Part shown: positions 47,190 through 58,452 of the stretch, one piece after another
Layout: every line of letters starts with the position of its first letter
Numbering within the stretch: the stretch's first letter is position 1
Made by a program: the position numbers and the translations under genes
The notes under the pieces: model-generated
Told to the model about the DNA's origin: nothing
Database searches by the model: none
What the model saw: only the letters and a program-made list of their open reading frames with translations
Assembly (NCBI GenBank): GCA_951230915.1
Contig: OX579639.1
Coordinates: forward strand, 8,308,001-8,372,000
DNA: 64,000 nucleotides
Direction: 5' to 3'
DNA from: Antitrichia curtipendula
Lineage: Eukaryota > Streptophyta > Bryopsida > Hypnales > Leucodontaceae

Positions 47190-50100
47190 ATGGGGACCGC
47201 GACTGCGATAGTCCCTCGCATGGCGCTCCCCAAGCTCCGCTCGCTTAGTTCCTCCCTCTACGCCCCTGCTGCCAGATTCTCCCCGCTCTTCTCCAGGTGA
47301 GTTTTCGTTTCGATTGCTCTCGTAGCTCCTTCATTTGACACAACTTTTGAGGATTTTCATGGGAATTGGGGGATTTTCTTGATTCTTCTTGCATTTCTGA
47401 GCTTCGAGTAATTTGGAATTTTAGGGGTTGCAATGACGGGATTTTTGTCAGGCTCGAATTCGATTTCGTCACTGGAAGTAATCTCTCCGAAATTTTGAGC
47501 TTCTGTTGGTGCCAGGGTTTAGTGTTTGTGGAGCCTGAGAGGCCGAATTTGACCCCGTTTTTGGTTACCAGTTTTGAGTACGTCATTCAGGGATTTTTTG
47601 GGGTTCAATTAGGTGTATTTTTTGACCGGCACGTGGAATGTTCTTCACTGAATATAGTGATAAAGTTACGACTTCTTCTATGTTCTGTTTTTCACATTGT
47701 GATGAATTGAATCGGTGATTTTTGAGAGCTTGTTATTTAGGGGTTAAGAGCGCAAGTTTTTCGAATTTAGGGTTTAATTCTGTTTTCGTGGAGTGTGCAA
47801 AAATCAGTGTTGACTTTGGGATTATCAACTAGGAAATTCTGAGAATTTCTTTGGATTTCTTTTTCTTTGGATTTCTTTGAAGTAAGGTGATGGTAGGAAG
47901 TGGAGTCATGAATTTTATTTTATGGTGTGATGTGGAGGGGTTGTTTTAGATCGTGTTGTGTTGACTGGTGGAATTCATATTCAGGCGAGTCTCCTCGCAT
48001 TCGAGTGCATTATGTGCGGCAAGGCGGAATCGGAACGTTTTGTTAGGATACATGTCGCTTGCCAGCTCCAACTCCCGACTGTTTCAACATGTAGCCATGG
48101 TGTCTCTCCTTGGGCGGATGCCCTTGTGGAACCAACAAGGAGGTAGTGAGCGGATGATGACAATGGCGTCTCTCGCAGCTGATCAAGAGACCGTTATTAA
48201 ATCAGAGTCCGATGTTGAGGTCGAAGTGGAGGAAGAGAAGAAGCCCGTTGTTCTGCCTACAAACGAGTCTTCAGAGAATCTTTTGAGAATCCGCCACACG
48301 GTAACCTTTTCTCCAACCTTTTTGTACTTCTGAATTGATCCTTGAACTTTTGAAAGTTTTTAATGATACTTTATGCATCTTAGGAGCCAGAAGGGACTCA
48401 ATGTTTCTGTCTCAAATTTTAGTTTAATATTACAAGATATACATGATTCTTGAAGCATGCTTCTTTTAAAAATTATAAGACTCATTCATAGATAGTTGGA
48501 GGAAGCTTCAAATCATTTAACACATTTGTGAATTGCTAAGCCATTCGAAAGTGAATGGCATGTCTTCTATGTACAGGGATCCAATATATTATTTTGTTGT
48601 ATTGATTTATCTGTGTATAATTGTCAGTAGAGGAGGAATGTGCTTGAAATCATTTCTTCAAAATCGTTATTCCAGTTGTTTCATGACAGGGCAACTATTC
48701 CTTTCAACCACTCTTCTTTTCAATGGCGTTAATATTATTCTCAATAACAGTGGCACCTCTGCACTTGCACTATGCAATTATCGGTACATGGCACAAATTG
48801 TGAAAGTTTGTCTTATGTGTCAGTTAGCAGCAGGATTCACTTGTTCTGATGAGGGGAACATCTGGGGTTCAGAATCGCTCATATTCTCTTATGGTTGGAT
48901 TTTTGAGTGATGGTGTGTCTGCCTGTTGTTGTTGGGTTTTCCAGAGTGCACATGTTCTGGCAATGGCTGTTCAGAAGCTATTTCCAGAGGCCCAGGTTAC
49001 AATTGGTCCATGTATTGAGAAGGGCTTCTACTACGACTTCGATATGAAAGAACCATTTACCGAGAAAGATTTAAAGAAAATCAAGAAAGAAATGGTGGGT
49101 TCGTTATTATACTACATGTGTCATTTCGACTATGGACTTGCTACCTATTTTCTTGTATTTGTCTTGTGCTGGCCATTGAAGCTGACAAATTGTGGAGTAT
49201 ACCTCTGTAGGACCGCATTATTAGCCGCAATTTATCACTTACACGAGAAGAGGTGTCAAGGGAGGAAGCCGAGGCCCGTATCAAGGCCATAAATGAGCCT
49301 TACAAACTGGAGATATTGGAGGGTATCAAGTCAGAGCCGATTACAATCTACAAAATTGGTTCGTTTTCTGATCTATCCAGCACTAAGATTGTCTCGGTTT
49401 GAAAGTAGGTGATCCCTTATACTGTTCACGAGACGACGTTCAAATAGATATGCTGGGTTTCATTAATCCCGAATGACTAATCTATTAAGAGAAAATTCAC
49501 TTTGGGATTTAATAGTTGTAACTTTCAAAGCATATTTCTATGGTTCAAAAATGTTGGACATGATTTCTTCTTTCTGTTGGTACATTTTGTTACCTTTCTT
49601 GAAATGATTTTTTTTCTACTTCTAGGAATGGTAGTGGACACCTTTGACCATTTAGGCACTTGGGGGTTAACTTACTGCTACGCATGTTCTGCTCCTCATT
49701 TTAGGCGTTTTGAAGTTCTAATAATTCCCCTAGAGAGGATACTTTTCTTAATTTTTTGCATTCTGCACTCTCTGCAGGGGAAGATTGGTGGGATCTCTGC
49801 GCTGGGCCCCATCTGGAGAGGACAGGTCAACTGAACAGACGAGCCATTGAGTTGGAGTTCGTAGCAGGAGCATATTGGAGAGGTGATGAGAAGAGGCAGA
49901 TGCTGCAGAGGATATATGGAACAGCATGGGAGTCAGAGGAGCAACTGAAGGCCTACCAAATTCAAAAGGAGGAGGCGAGACGCCGCGATCATCGGCGTCT
50001 TGGACAAGACCTTAATTTGTTCTCTATCCAAGTAATGGCAGCCAGATATCTTGGAACCTTGAGAGCTCTGATTGTTTGAATTGTCTTAAAGCTTGTATGG

Positions 50101-52081
50101 GATGTGATTGGGAGAGCAGTTGAGACTGTTACATTGGCATTGTTTGAATTGTCTTAAAGCTTGTATGGGATGTGATTGAGAGAGAAGTTGAGACTGTTAC
50201 ATTGGCAAATTTTTGATGTTAATGCTTCTGTTGCAGGAAGATGCAGGAGGCGGTCTTGTCTTCTGGCATCCTAAGGGAGCTATGGTGCGTAACGTTATCG
50301 AAGAATACTGGAAGAAAATGCACTTTGCAAATGGATACGAGCTCCTCTACACTCCTCATATTGCTAAGCTTGATTTGTGGAAAACAAGTGGTCATTACGA
50401 CTTCTACAAGGAAAACATGTTCGATCAGATGCAAATAGAGGAGGAGCTGTATCAAATTAGGCCTATGAACTGTCCGTTCCATATTCAAATCTATAAGGAT
50501 GCACTTCGATCATATCGAGAGTTGCCCATGAGGGTTGCAGAACTCGGCACTGTTTATCGGTATGAGCGGTCTGGTGCATTGCATGGCTTGTTCCGTGTTC
50601 GAGGTTTCACGCAGGTATTTTCGACTCTTTGTTCCTATTTATGCTCTTCATCATTATTTGAAGGTTGGATGCAAAACTTGACATGTAGTCTTTCCTTCTT
50701 ACTCAAAGGCATTGATCAGTAGTTTTGTGATCGGGAGCATTTGCATCGTGTGAGTGGATTATGTTATCTTACTTGCGCTGTTATGAAGTTTGACATTCTT
50801 GTTGCGGTGGTTAGGACGATGGACACATCTTCTGTCTCCCTGATCAAATTAGGGGTGAGATCCGAGGAGTCCTTGATTTAACAGAGACCGTTCTCAAACA
50901 ATTTGGCTTTTCGAAATTTGAGATTAATTTATCAACAAGGCCCGAGAAAGCTGTTGGTAGCGATGAAATTTGGGATCAAGCGACGTCGGCTTTGAAAGAT
51001 GCCCTGGAGGACAAGGGTTGGGAGTATGGCATTGATGAAGGAGGTGGTGCTTTCTATGGCCCTAAAATCGACGTGAAAATAGAGGATGCTATTGGCCGGA
51101 AATGGCAGTGCTCGACCATTCAGGTGGATTTCAATTTGCCTGAGAGGTTTAATATGGTGTATGTGGACTCCGACACCTCAAGGAAGCAGCCGATTATGAT
51201 TCACAGAGCTATCTTAGGTTCCATTGAGAGATTTTTTGGTATATTGGTTGAAAATTACGCTGGCGACTTTCCCTTGTGGCTTGCTCCAGTCCAGGTTCGA
51301 TTGTTGCCAGTGACGGACCACGAGGTGAGCTATTTTTCACTTTGCAACGCTTTGATTGCCTAATTATTTGACATTTCAGTTTTTGATCAAAAGAAATTTG
51401 TTGAAAGTTATTATAATCAGCTATTATATCATAAAACGGGTATTCTATTTTTAGTTTAGGGTTAACCCCCTAGTAAGTATCTTTCATGTAATTAGAGAAT
51501 CCACTTTGTAAGTTAATAGGTGATATGGTAACTTCCAAAACTTACTTCTATCAATTAAAAATTGAGGACATGATTATTTGTTTCTATTGATACTTTCCTT
51601 GTAGCTTCCTTAATGATTTGCTTGGACTCCTGTTCATATGGCAATGACGACTTTGGGGCCCTTGGTTCTTAAGTCGATAAATTCGGTCTCTCATCACTCT
51701 GCCACTTTCTGTCGTGGGTTGAAGTTGGATGCAGATATTGTCCATTTATATTTTTTTCTTCTTTTGGTCAAGGATACAAAATTCGCGGGATGATCTGACG
51801 TGCAGACTTTTGACTTGCAGGTCGATTACTGCAAGAAGGTGGTTGCCAAGTTGAAAGCGAGGGAAATCAGAGCTGAAGTGATTTTCGGTGAGCGGCTTGG
51901 GAAGCTGATTCGTAACGCCGAGACGCAGAAGATCCCGGTCATGGCTGTCGTGGGTCCCAAGGAAGTGGAATCCGGAACTCTGACGGTGCGAACCAGACAC
52001 GGTGGAGAGCTCGGGAACGTTAGTGTGGATGATCTAGCTGGTAGAATCCAACTCGCAAGCTCTACTCGTGGTGTCCTGTAA
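47190..52081 (+). CDS. Threonyl-tRNA synthetase, organellar type
   Basis: Eight exons join in frame: 47190-47296, 47985-48300, 48945-49094, 49211-49358, 49778-50031, 50237-50614, 50815-51324, 51821-52081, giving 707 aa. It charges tRNA-Thr with threonine. The first 100 residues are rich in Ser/Arg/Ala with few acids, a chloroplast/mitochondrial transit peptide. No TGS domain is evident. The editing-domain metal-type residues are present: H140-x3-H144 and C248-x3-H252. The catalytic zinc ligands C404, H455 and H581 keep the spacing of the E. coli enzyme (51 and 126). Motif 2 is [19 protein letters not shown] and motif 3 ends [12 protein letters not shown]. The C-terminal anticodon-binding domain ends SSTRGVL. 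The long acidic linker around residues 105-130 precedes the editing domain. Intron 4 has donor GTTCGT, unusual at +3. MITEs lie in introns 4 and 7 and a 68-bp duplication in intron 5. Plants have a second, cytosolic/mitochondrial ThrRS; the resemblance here is to the plastid/mitochondrial form. Confidence 0.95.
49463..49670. mobile_element. TTAA-flanked MITE in ThrRS intron 4
   Basis: The element starts TTAATCCCGAATGACTAATC and ends TTTAGGCACTTGGGGGTTAA. The right end shares GTGCCTAA (inverted) with the right end of the piggyBac-like element at 34547. Its interior aligns with the element at 51462-51672. Confidence 0.7.
50071..50206. repeat. 68-bp tandem duplication in ThrRS intron 5
   Basis: attgtttgaattgtcttaaa starts at 50071 and again at 50139. 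The two 68-base copies differ at only about two positions, so the duplication is recent or maintained. It ends just before the 3' splice site of intron 5 (exon at 50237). Confidence 0.9.
51462..51672. mobile_element. TTAA-flanked MITE in ThrRS intron 7
   Basis: It begins TTAACCCCCTAGTAAG (51462). Interior words gagaatccactttg, ggacatgatt and aatgattt follow the same order as in the MITE at 49463-49670. The right end is less certain; TTAA at 51669 is the best candidate. Confidence 0.6.
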
Positions 52082-53640
52082 GTACGACCAATCAAATTTC
52101 CACTTCGGTTGCCAGTCTTTAGATTTACCTTCTTGTGGACATTCCACTAATGATTTGAGCACGTAGATGTGTCTCATTTGTATGCTTATCTCACTTGTGA
52201 GCCATGTAGTAAATGATCTTATTGGAGATTAATGTATTCCCAGGCCCTGACCTCTTGATCTGGCTGCCTGGGGTCTCAAAGAAGTGACTCTCAAAGACAT
52301 AATTTGGATGTGTGACAAGTGTGCTAGAATGCATGATAGTGTGCATGATATTCCAGAATGTCATTTTGGAGATCGTCACATGGGAGAGGTCCGAGTGTAC
52401 TTCTGAATGATGTTAGCTTTTGAGGAATGCTATTATCTTGAATTTCAGACCTTGCCCTTTGTGGTGTCCAAGGTGATATTGCTATATACCATAATCCCTG
52501 AGAATATCGGCTAAATTTTGGTACCTACCCTCTCGAGTCCCAACGCTGGATTGCAAAATCTGTCAGATTTTCAATCAGACATGAGCATGGACCGAGTGAT
52601 TTTCTCCTACAAAGATATGATATCATTTCAACGGGTTAGAGAATTTGCTATGTGTCATCGTCGTTGTTAGAGATGGTTGCACTTGAGCTTTTGTGTCTGT
52701 CTATTTCTCCATTTTCATCGGTTAAATATGTAATTTTCATTAGGATGTTAATGAATGCAATTGTAGATCCTTTTAACATCCAGCATGTAACATCAACTCG
52801 ACAGCATTATTGGAAGGAATTAATTGCACGGAACAGTACTTTGGTCCAATTATGCTACAATCACGTGAACCGTGAGAATTCCTTGACTTGACTTAGGTTT
52901 GCAAGGAATAAGTGAGAATGGCGAAATGGGCATGGCCGTGGGTAGTACTACTGTCGTTGCAATTTTGTTGGCGGTGATCTCATTTCCAGGCAGGCGGACG
53001 ACTGCTGGCTCGTCAACACTTCAGAAAGTGCACGGGAGGGACCAGGAGTGCCGCAGTAACAGCTGCAAGTGGGCGGCCCACTTGAGTGTATCTCTTTGTA
53101 TTAGTATTATTAGTACTATAATATCATTATAATAGTATAATATCTCTATTTCCTTTTCTGGAAATCATCGAAATCAGTAGTTTCCTTTGAGGCATTCCGA
53201 CCTTCCTCCGAATCCTCCCACTCCTGGCATTGAACGCCGGAATTACAGCATCCTGTCTACTTCAGGGGATTCGACAGTCACTTCTTCAACTCGTGATGCG
53301 GGAAAGAGCGAAGCCGCTTAATTGAGATCTTCTGATCTTTCAGAGGTGAAAAGAAGTAGAAGAATGTTATTGAGCGCATGTGATCAGCTTTGTCTCGAAA
53401 GCCTGCTGCCGACGTTATTGGGGATTACTTTGAATGCTACCAGTCATTGAGGATTCCAAAGTTACCTTGAATGCTGCAAGCGTGTACTGTAGTCATTGGG
53501 TATAGTTTCCCGAAATGGATAGCCCAGAGTCCGAGAATTCAGCAAAAGCGTGGCCAATTTGGAGTATCTCGACGCTGTAGTTGTGTTATAGTTCCGGCGT
53601 TGACAAGGCGTCTCTAGGATTCTGACCTGACTCGGCCTAC
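52082..53640. other. Spacer between ThrRS and the TNP gene
   Basis: The first few hundred bases are ThrRS 3' UTR. A frame at 52926-53132 begins MGMAVGSTTVVAILLAVISF, like a secretory signal, followed by a short tail with two Cys; this is weak. Otherwise no gene is seen. From about 53200 the sequence becomes more GC-rich toward the TNP promoter. Confidence 0.4.
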
Positions 53641-53652
53641 GCTCTCTCTCTC

Positions 53653-53660
53653 TATATATA
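53653..53660 (+). promoter_or_regulatory. TATA box after a CT-repeat, TNP gene promoter
   Basis: TATATATA follows CTCTCTCTCTC (53642-53652). A transcript from about 53690 would have a roughly 550-base leader with several short upstream ORFs (for example 53683 and 53867) before the ATG at 54241, which could limit translation. Confidence 0.5.
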
Positions 53661-54240
53661 TCTCGTCGTCAACGACTCTTCTGTGCGCACGGAGGTTACA
53701 GTTCCTCTAGAACCCCCGTTGATAGATCTTCTCTTCACTTGTCGGCGAATTCTTGGGAGCCGTCGACGACTTCTGGAGCGCCGTGGAGATTTGATTCCAG
53801 ACACGGCGAAAAGGCTGGTGAGAAGAAGAATGCTGACGGCCGCTGTATTAGCTTTGAAGTCACAGATTGCAGGGTTGGAATCTTGGCTTGCAGGGTAGAA
53901 AGGTGCTGCATTCGGTAGAGAAGAACAGTGTGGGATATGCAGGTGGCGAGATTCAACCCAGATATTGCGGGAGGAATGCAACAGGACTTGGTGAGGTTTA
54001 TCTAGAGGGTTGGCGTTTTCGTTGTCAATGTAGCCCACTGGACGTTGAATTTTACAGGGTAGGATGGACGTAACCGAGCCCGGAAGAATTCACAGCGCGC
54101 GTGGGGTTTAGCCTAGCACAGGCACTAGGGATGGTTGAGGTTCCGGGGCGCCATTCTTCGTTGTGGGATCGTTGACAGGACGTGATTCAAGGAGAGAATC
54201 CCTGGTGCATGGTGGTCCGGGCGCTTGAGCCGCGGGTTCT

Positions 54241-57200
54241 ATGGATGAGGACCAGAAGGATGCATCGCCACCACCATCCCAACCCCTGCCGCGCATCTCC
54301 AGCGATGAAAATCAGACAACTCCAAGCGCCGCAGCTGCCACGCCAGTCACCCCTGAATCTGCTACCGCGAGATTCCAAGCGGGTTTGGATTTGTTCCTGA
54401 CGTCTCTCACGGGCGCCAGCAGCAGCTCCCGCAGCGCCCCGTCTTCGTCGCGACGTGGTTCCCATTCTGGCAGCGAGCCTCGGCGTCTGAGCGCTTCATC
54501 GGCCCCTGCGTTCGAGCGCGACGATGAGCTTCTTCCCCCCTCCGCCATCGCGCCCGACAAACGCAGCTTCGCGCTGGACGACCTGTCCTCACCCGCCGTG
54601 TTCCGCGTGCGCCCGAGCTCCATCTCCGCGAATTCGCCAGTGTACTCCTCCTTCGAGCACCCCACACCCGCACTCGATGAGCCCTCGTCGTCTTTCTGCG
54701 GCTTGCCGCCCTCAGTGGCGGACTCTTTCACTCTTTCCGTGCCCCACCCTCCGTCACGCGCATCCTCCACTGAAGACATCAATTTCAACCCCGAGGATTC
54801 CGATTTCCCAATCGCCACGGGCAGCATCCTCACGACGGCGACCAGCACGCCAGAACGCAAAAGCAGCGCGCGCCATTGCGCTATTGATTCAGGTGAGTTT
54901 GGGTCCGTGCTTGGATCCCCGCCTCCGTTTGCACTACCCTCATCCGCGGCGTCGCCGCTACAGTACAACGTGCTGATTTCCGACTCAGATCACGAGGCCG
55001 CGTCCGCGAGCTCCTTCTTCACGCCGGAGACTTCAAGCAGCTTCGCCAGCACGAGTCTCTTCACACCAGTGGCCAATCCTTCGCTTCGCGGGTGCCATTC
55101 TGGGAATGTGAACATTGGGTCGTCCTCGCCGCCCCTGATTTCGCTTTCACCAGGATCTTTCAAGCACCCGCGCAGCTGCGAGGTATACATTGGGTTGTTC
55201 GGGAAGGATCCCCTGTTGCTCCGTTACGCGAAATGGCTGCAAGCGGAGCTGGAGTCACACGGCGTGGCCTGCTTCTCCGCTGACAGAGCATTGTACGCCG
55301 ACCAGCGCAGCCACGACATTGCGCGCGCGATCATGCACGCCGCGGCGTTCGGCGTGGTGCTCGTCGCGCGGAAATCGTTTCGGAATCCTTACACTATTGA
55401 AGAGCTCACGATTTTCCTCGACAGGGGGAACCTGGTACCCGTGTTCTTCGATTTGGCGCCCGCGGACTGCCTGGTGCGTGACATTGTGGAGAAGCAGGGC
55501 GAGATTTGGGAAGAGGAGGGAGGGGAACTGTGGAAAGTGTACATGGGAGAGGAGAAAGGGTGGGCGGAGGCGGTCAAAGGGTTGCTCACGGTGGAGGCGT
55601 TTAGGATTGAGGCGTATAAACGCAATTGGAGAGATAGCATTCAGCGCATGGTCGCGTTGGTGGGATCCAAATTAGGACGAAGAAGCGTCCCTGATATAGA
55701 GAAGGCGAGGAGGATGCTGAATGAGGAGCTCCCGTGGCCGCGGAATCCGTATTTCGCTGGACGCGAGAAGGAATTAAAGCTCATTGAGAAGGTAAGGAAA
55801 GTTCCATTATTGAATCTGCAAGTTTTTCGTTAAAGTGGAAAAAATTTGTGCGAAACTTGAATGTAAGCTGGTAATCCGAATACCACTTCCGTATGATTGC
55901 TGACAATGGCGTATTTCCAAGGTATTCAAAGATCTAGATACAAGACTCACGTTGCCAATTTTGGGTAAGACTGCCACCATAGTAGTGCAGGGAGCATCGT
56001 CTGGTAATCCCGGCCTTAGACCTGTCCTAGTATTAACCCCTAAAGGACGAAGGATTCCAGGTTTAAAAAGGGCTAGTACAATTGACCATACTGCGAAAAA
56101 CATAATTCAGATGAGTTCATATTTTATGTCACCAAAATCAGTGAAGAGCATCGCACGTGTTGGTCAAAATATACAGCAAATTGAACAAAAAAAGATCCAC
56201 AAATTTATCTACTCAAACTGACTCCAGAAGAACATGAGGCTAAAATTGGACATCTCGGGTTCTTTCATAGGAGTTGAAGGAAGAGCTATTTGTGCACAAC
56301 ACTTATGGCATTTGGAAATTTATGCCAATTTGTTGATTTTTTGTGTTCAGTTGTTGTTCACCGAACCATCTGGGCACTCAATCGCTAAACCCGGCGAATC
56401 GACTGTCTCGTCACGGCGGAGCGATGCGTCCATTAAAGCCGAGACCGAGGACATGGACTCGTCGCGACCGTCGAACTACGACAATGAGAATTACGAGGAG
56501 CTCGCCTGGAATGTGCAAACGGGTTCGGGTTTGAAGGATGCGTCACGGCGCACGCGACGCACGTCGCGTGAGAAGGATCGCAACTCGGCTGACCGGCGTG
56601 GCGAGAGCGACCGTACGAAGTACTCGCCCGCGTGTACAGTTACAGGAATCCCAGGCATTGGCAAATCCGAGCTCGCCTTGGAGTACGCCTTCCGCCACTC
56701 GCAGAAGTATCAGATGGTGCTCTGGGTAGGCGGGGAGGCGCGCTACCTGCGTCAAAATTACCTCAATTTGTCGACCATCTTGGGCGTGAGCGTGGGCACG
56801 GAGACTTCGCAACCCGGAAAGCCGCGGGCGTTCGAGGACATGGAGAGCGAAGCCGTCCAGAAGATCCGTTACGAACTTCAGAAAGACGTCCCATACCTTC
56901 TCATCATCGACAACTTGGACACTTTCGACGCGCGCGAGCTCTCGGAGCTTCTGCCGCGAGCGGGAAGTGCCTCGCACGTCGTCATCACCACACGACTCCC
57001 TCGCGTTTTGCGCCTGGCATGCCTGGAGCTTCCGTATCTCTCCAGTTTCGAAGCGCTCACGCTCATGCGCGACGGGAAGCGGTCGGAGCGCTCGTTCTCG
57101 GTGCAACAGATTGACAAATTCAAGGAATTCGAGGACAAGCTCCGGCGCCTGCCGTTTGGACTCGCCATCGTTGGCCGGCTTATCAATGAGTTTAACATGA

Positions 57201-58323
57201 AACCTTCTGAGATTCTCGCCAAGATGGGCACCACTGATACGAAGCGCGTCACGCCTGCGATTGAAAGAGACGACGTGGTGTTGCGGAGCAATCCTTTTCT
57301 GGTGAAGCTCTTGGATTTGTGTTTCAACCTCATGGGCGCCAAAAGCTTGGCCGTGCGCATGGCGTATGCAGGCGGATGGTTTGCACCTACGCCGTGTCCG
57401 CTCGCGCTCCTCGTGCTCGTAGCCAAGAAGCTGGAGAAGGATTGCCGAACAAGCGGGACGTCCATGTTGAGCTCGTGCTACCCGCGGTCCACCACGAACG
57501 CGCGCACGGAGAGTGATGCCTTCGACCTCTTGACGCGACTCGGCGTCGCGCGCGCCGCGGTGCGATCCGATTGCGACGGCCTCTACTTCCCGGACCTCAT
57601 CCAGGTGTACTGCCAGAAGCGCGGCGGTGTGCTCGCGGCGCGCGCGTTTGTGCGCGTGATGCGCAATCGCGGGAACATCGTGCACCACTACGAGCACTTC
57701 TGGGCCGCGGCGTATCTCGTGTGCCGCTACGGCAGCGACCCCTCCGTGGTGGAGCTGCAAGTGCCCGATCTCCTGGACTTCACGCGCCGACTCGTGCTGC
57801 CGCTCGCCATTCGCGCCTTCCACTCGTTCTCGCGCTGCACCGCCGCGCTGGAAGCTCTGCGACTCTGCCTCGGGATGCTGGAAGACGTAGAGAAATCGTA
57901 TGTTGCGCAGATTCAAGACCGCTGGGATCGATCTCTCTGCTGGAAACGTGACGCTGACGTCCCACATCGGGTACCAAAACTTGGATACCTCTCGCAAAGC
58001 TCATTCCCTCTAAATTTTCGCATTTTTTGATGTTCTCCTTGATCAGGTGCAATGTCGTGAACCGTTTTGATTTTTTTGCTCTTGTTTAGGTTGACGAGTA
58101 CGTGTGGCAAGACTTGACGCTTCTGAAAGCACTCCTGCTGGAAGCGCGCGCGAAGCTGTTGATGCGAGGCGGGCGCTACGACGTGGGAGAGGAGCTCATT
58201 CGCACTTGTATCAGTATTCGCACTGTCATGTTGGGCGCGGATCACTCCGACACTCTCGCGGCGCAGGAAACGCTCTCCAAGTTTGTTCGGAGTCGAAGCA
58301 GCTCAAGCGCGTTACCACCCTAG
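54241..58323 (+). CDS. TIR-NB-ARC-TPR (TNP) protein
   Basis: Three exons, 54241-55791, 56351-57970 and 58090-58323, all phase 0, give 1134 aa. Residues 1-310 are Ser/Pro-rich and probably disordered. The TIR domain (about 312-480) reads CEVYIGLFGKDPLLL, then SFRNPYTIEEL with the likely NADase glutamate at 387/388, then NLVPVFFDL, DCLVRDIVEKQGEIW and GRRSVPDI, the set typical of TNP rather than TNL TIRs. The NB-ARC follows: P-loop GIPGIGKSELALEYAF (616-631), Walker B YLLIIDNLD (699-707), VVITTR (727-732) and LRRLPFGLAIVG (781-792). The region AYAGGWFAPTPCPLALL is also TNP-like. The C-terminus has no LRR but a TPR-like helical repeat (LLLEARAKLLMRGGRYDVGE, then HSDTLAAQETL). TNPs are ancient plant proteins related to immune receptors; their roles are little known. 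Codon use is strongly GC-rich compared with the flanks. Intron 1 contains a TTAA MITE. The intron 2 donor (GTACCA at 57971) is my best choice but not certain. Confidence 0.9.
56033..56277. mobile_element. TTAA-type MITE in TNP intron 1
   Basis: The left end TTAACCCCTAAAGGACGAAGG (56033) matches the family. The right end is decayed (TTTCATAGGAGTTGA, about 56263-56277) but is a plausible inverse. Size is about 245 bases, close to the intronic MITE at 44215-44453. Confidence 0.6.
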
Positions 58324-58352
58324 GATGCGCATTTTGCGGCTTGAAATCTCTG

Positions 58353-58452
58353 ATTGGGGCATGAATCAAATGTTTCAGGAGCATGAATCCAGTGCGTCAG
58401 AAGCATGAATCAAATACTTCAGGAGCATGAATTCTACGGTCTCATGCCCCAA
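58353..58452. repeat. Four 21-22-bp direct repeats inside a small inverted repeat
   Basis: gcatgaatc starts at 58360, 58381, 58403 and 58425, each followed by a variant of caaatgcttcagga. The array is bracketed by ttggggcatga (58354) and tcatgccccaa (58442). It begins 30 bases after the TNP stop codon, so it is likely in the 3' UTR. Confidence 0.8.

Noticed and set aside
54312..54968. 218-codon minus-strand frame
   Set aside because: Antisense shadow of the Ser/Pro-rich N-terminus of the TNP protein; Gly/Ser/Glu composition mirrors it.
678..56050. CCCTAAA words as interstitial telomere repeats
   Set aside because: Each site has a single CCCCTAAAGG unit next to TTAA at an element end, never a tandem CCCTAAA run.
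56543..57997. 484-codon open frame on the minus strand
   Set aside because: It is opposite the NB-ARC exon of the TNP gene. GC-rich codons on the sense strand suppress stops on the antisense. The translated sequence has no family features, and the sense strand has a P-loop, Walker B and spliced structure.
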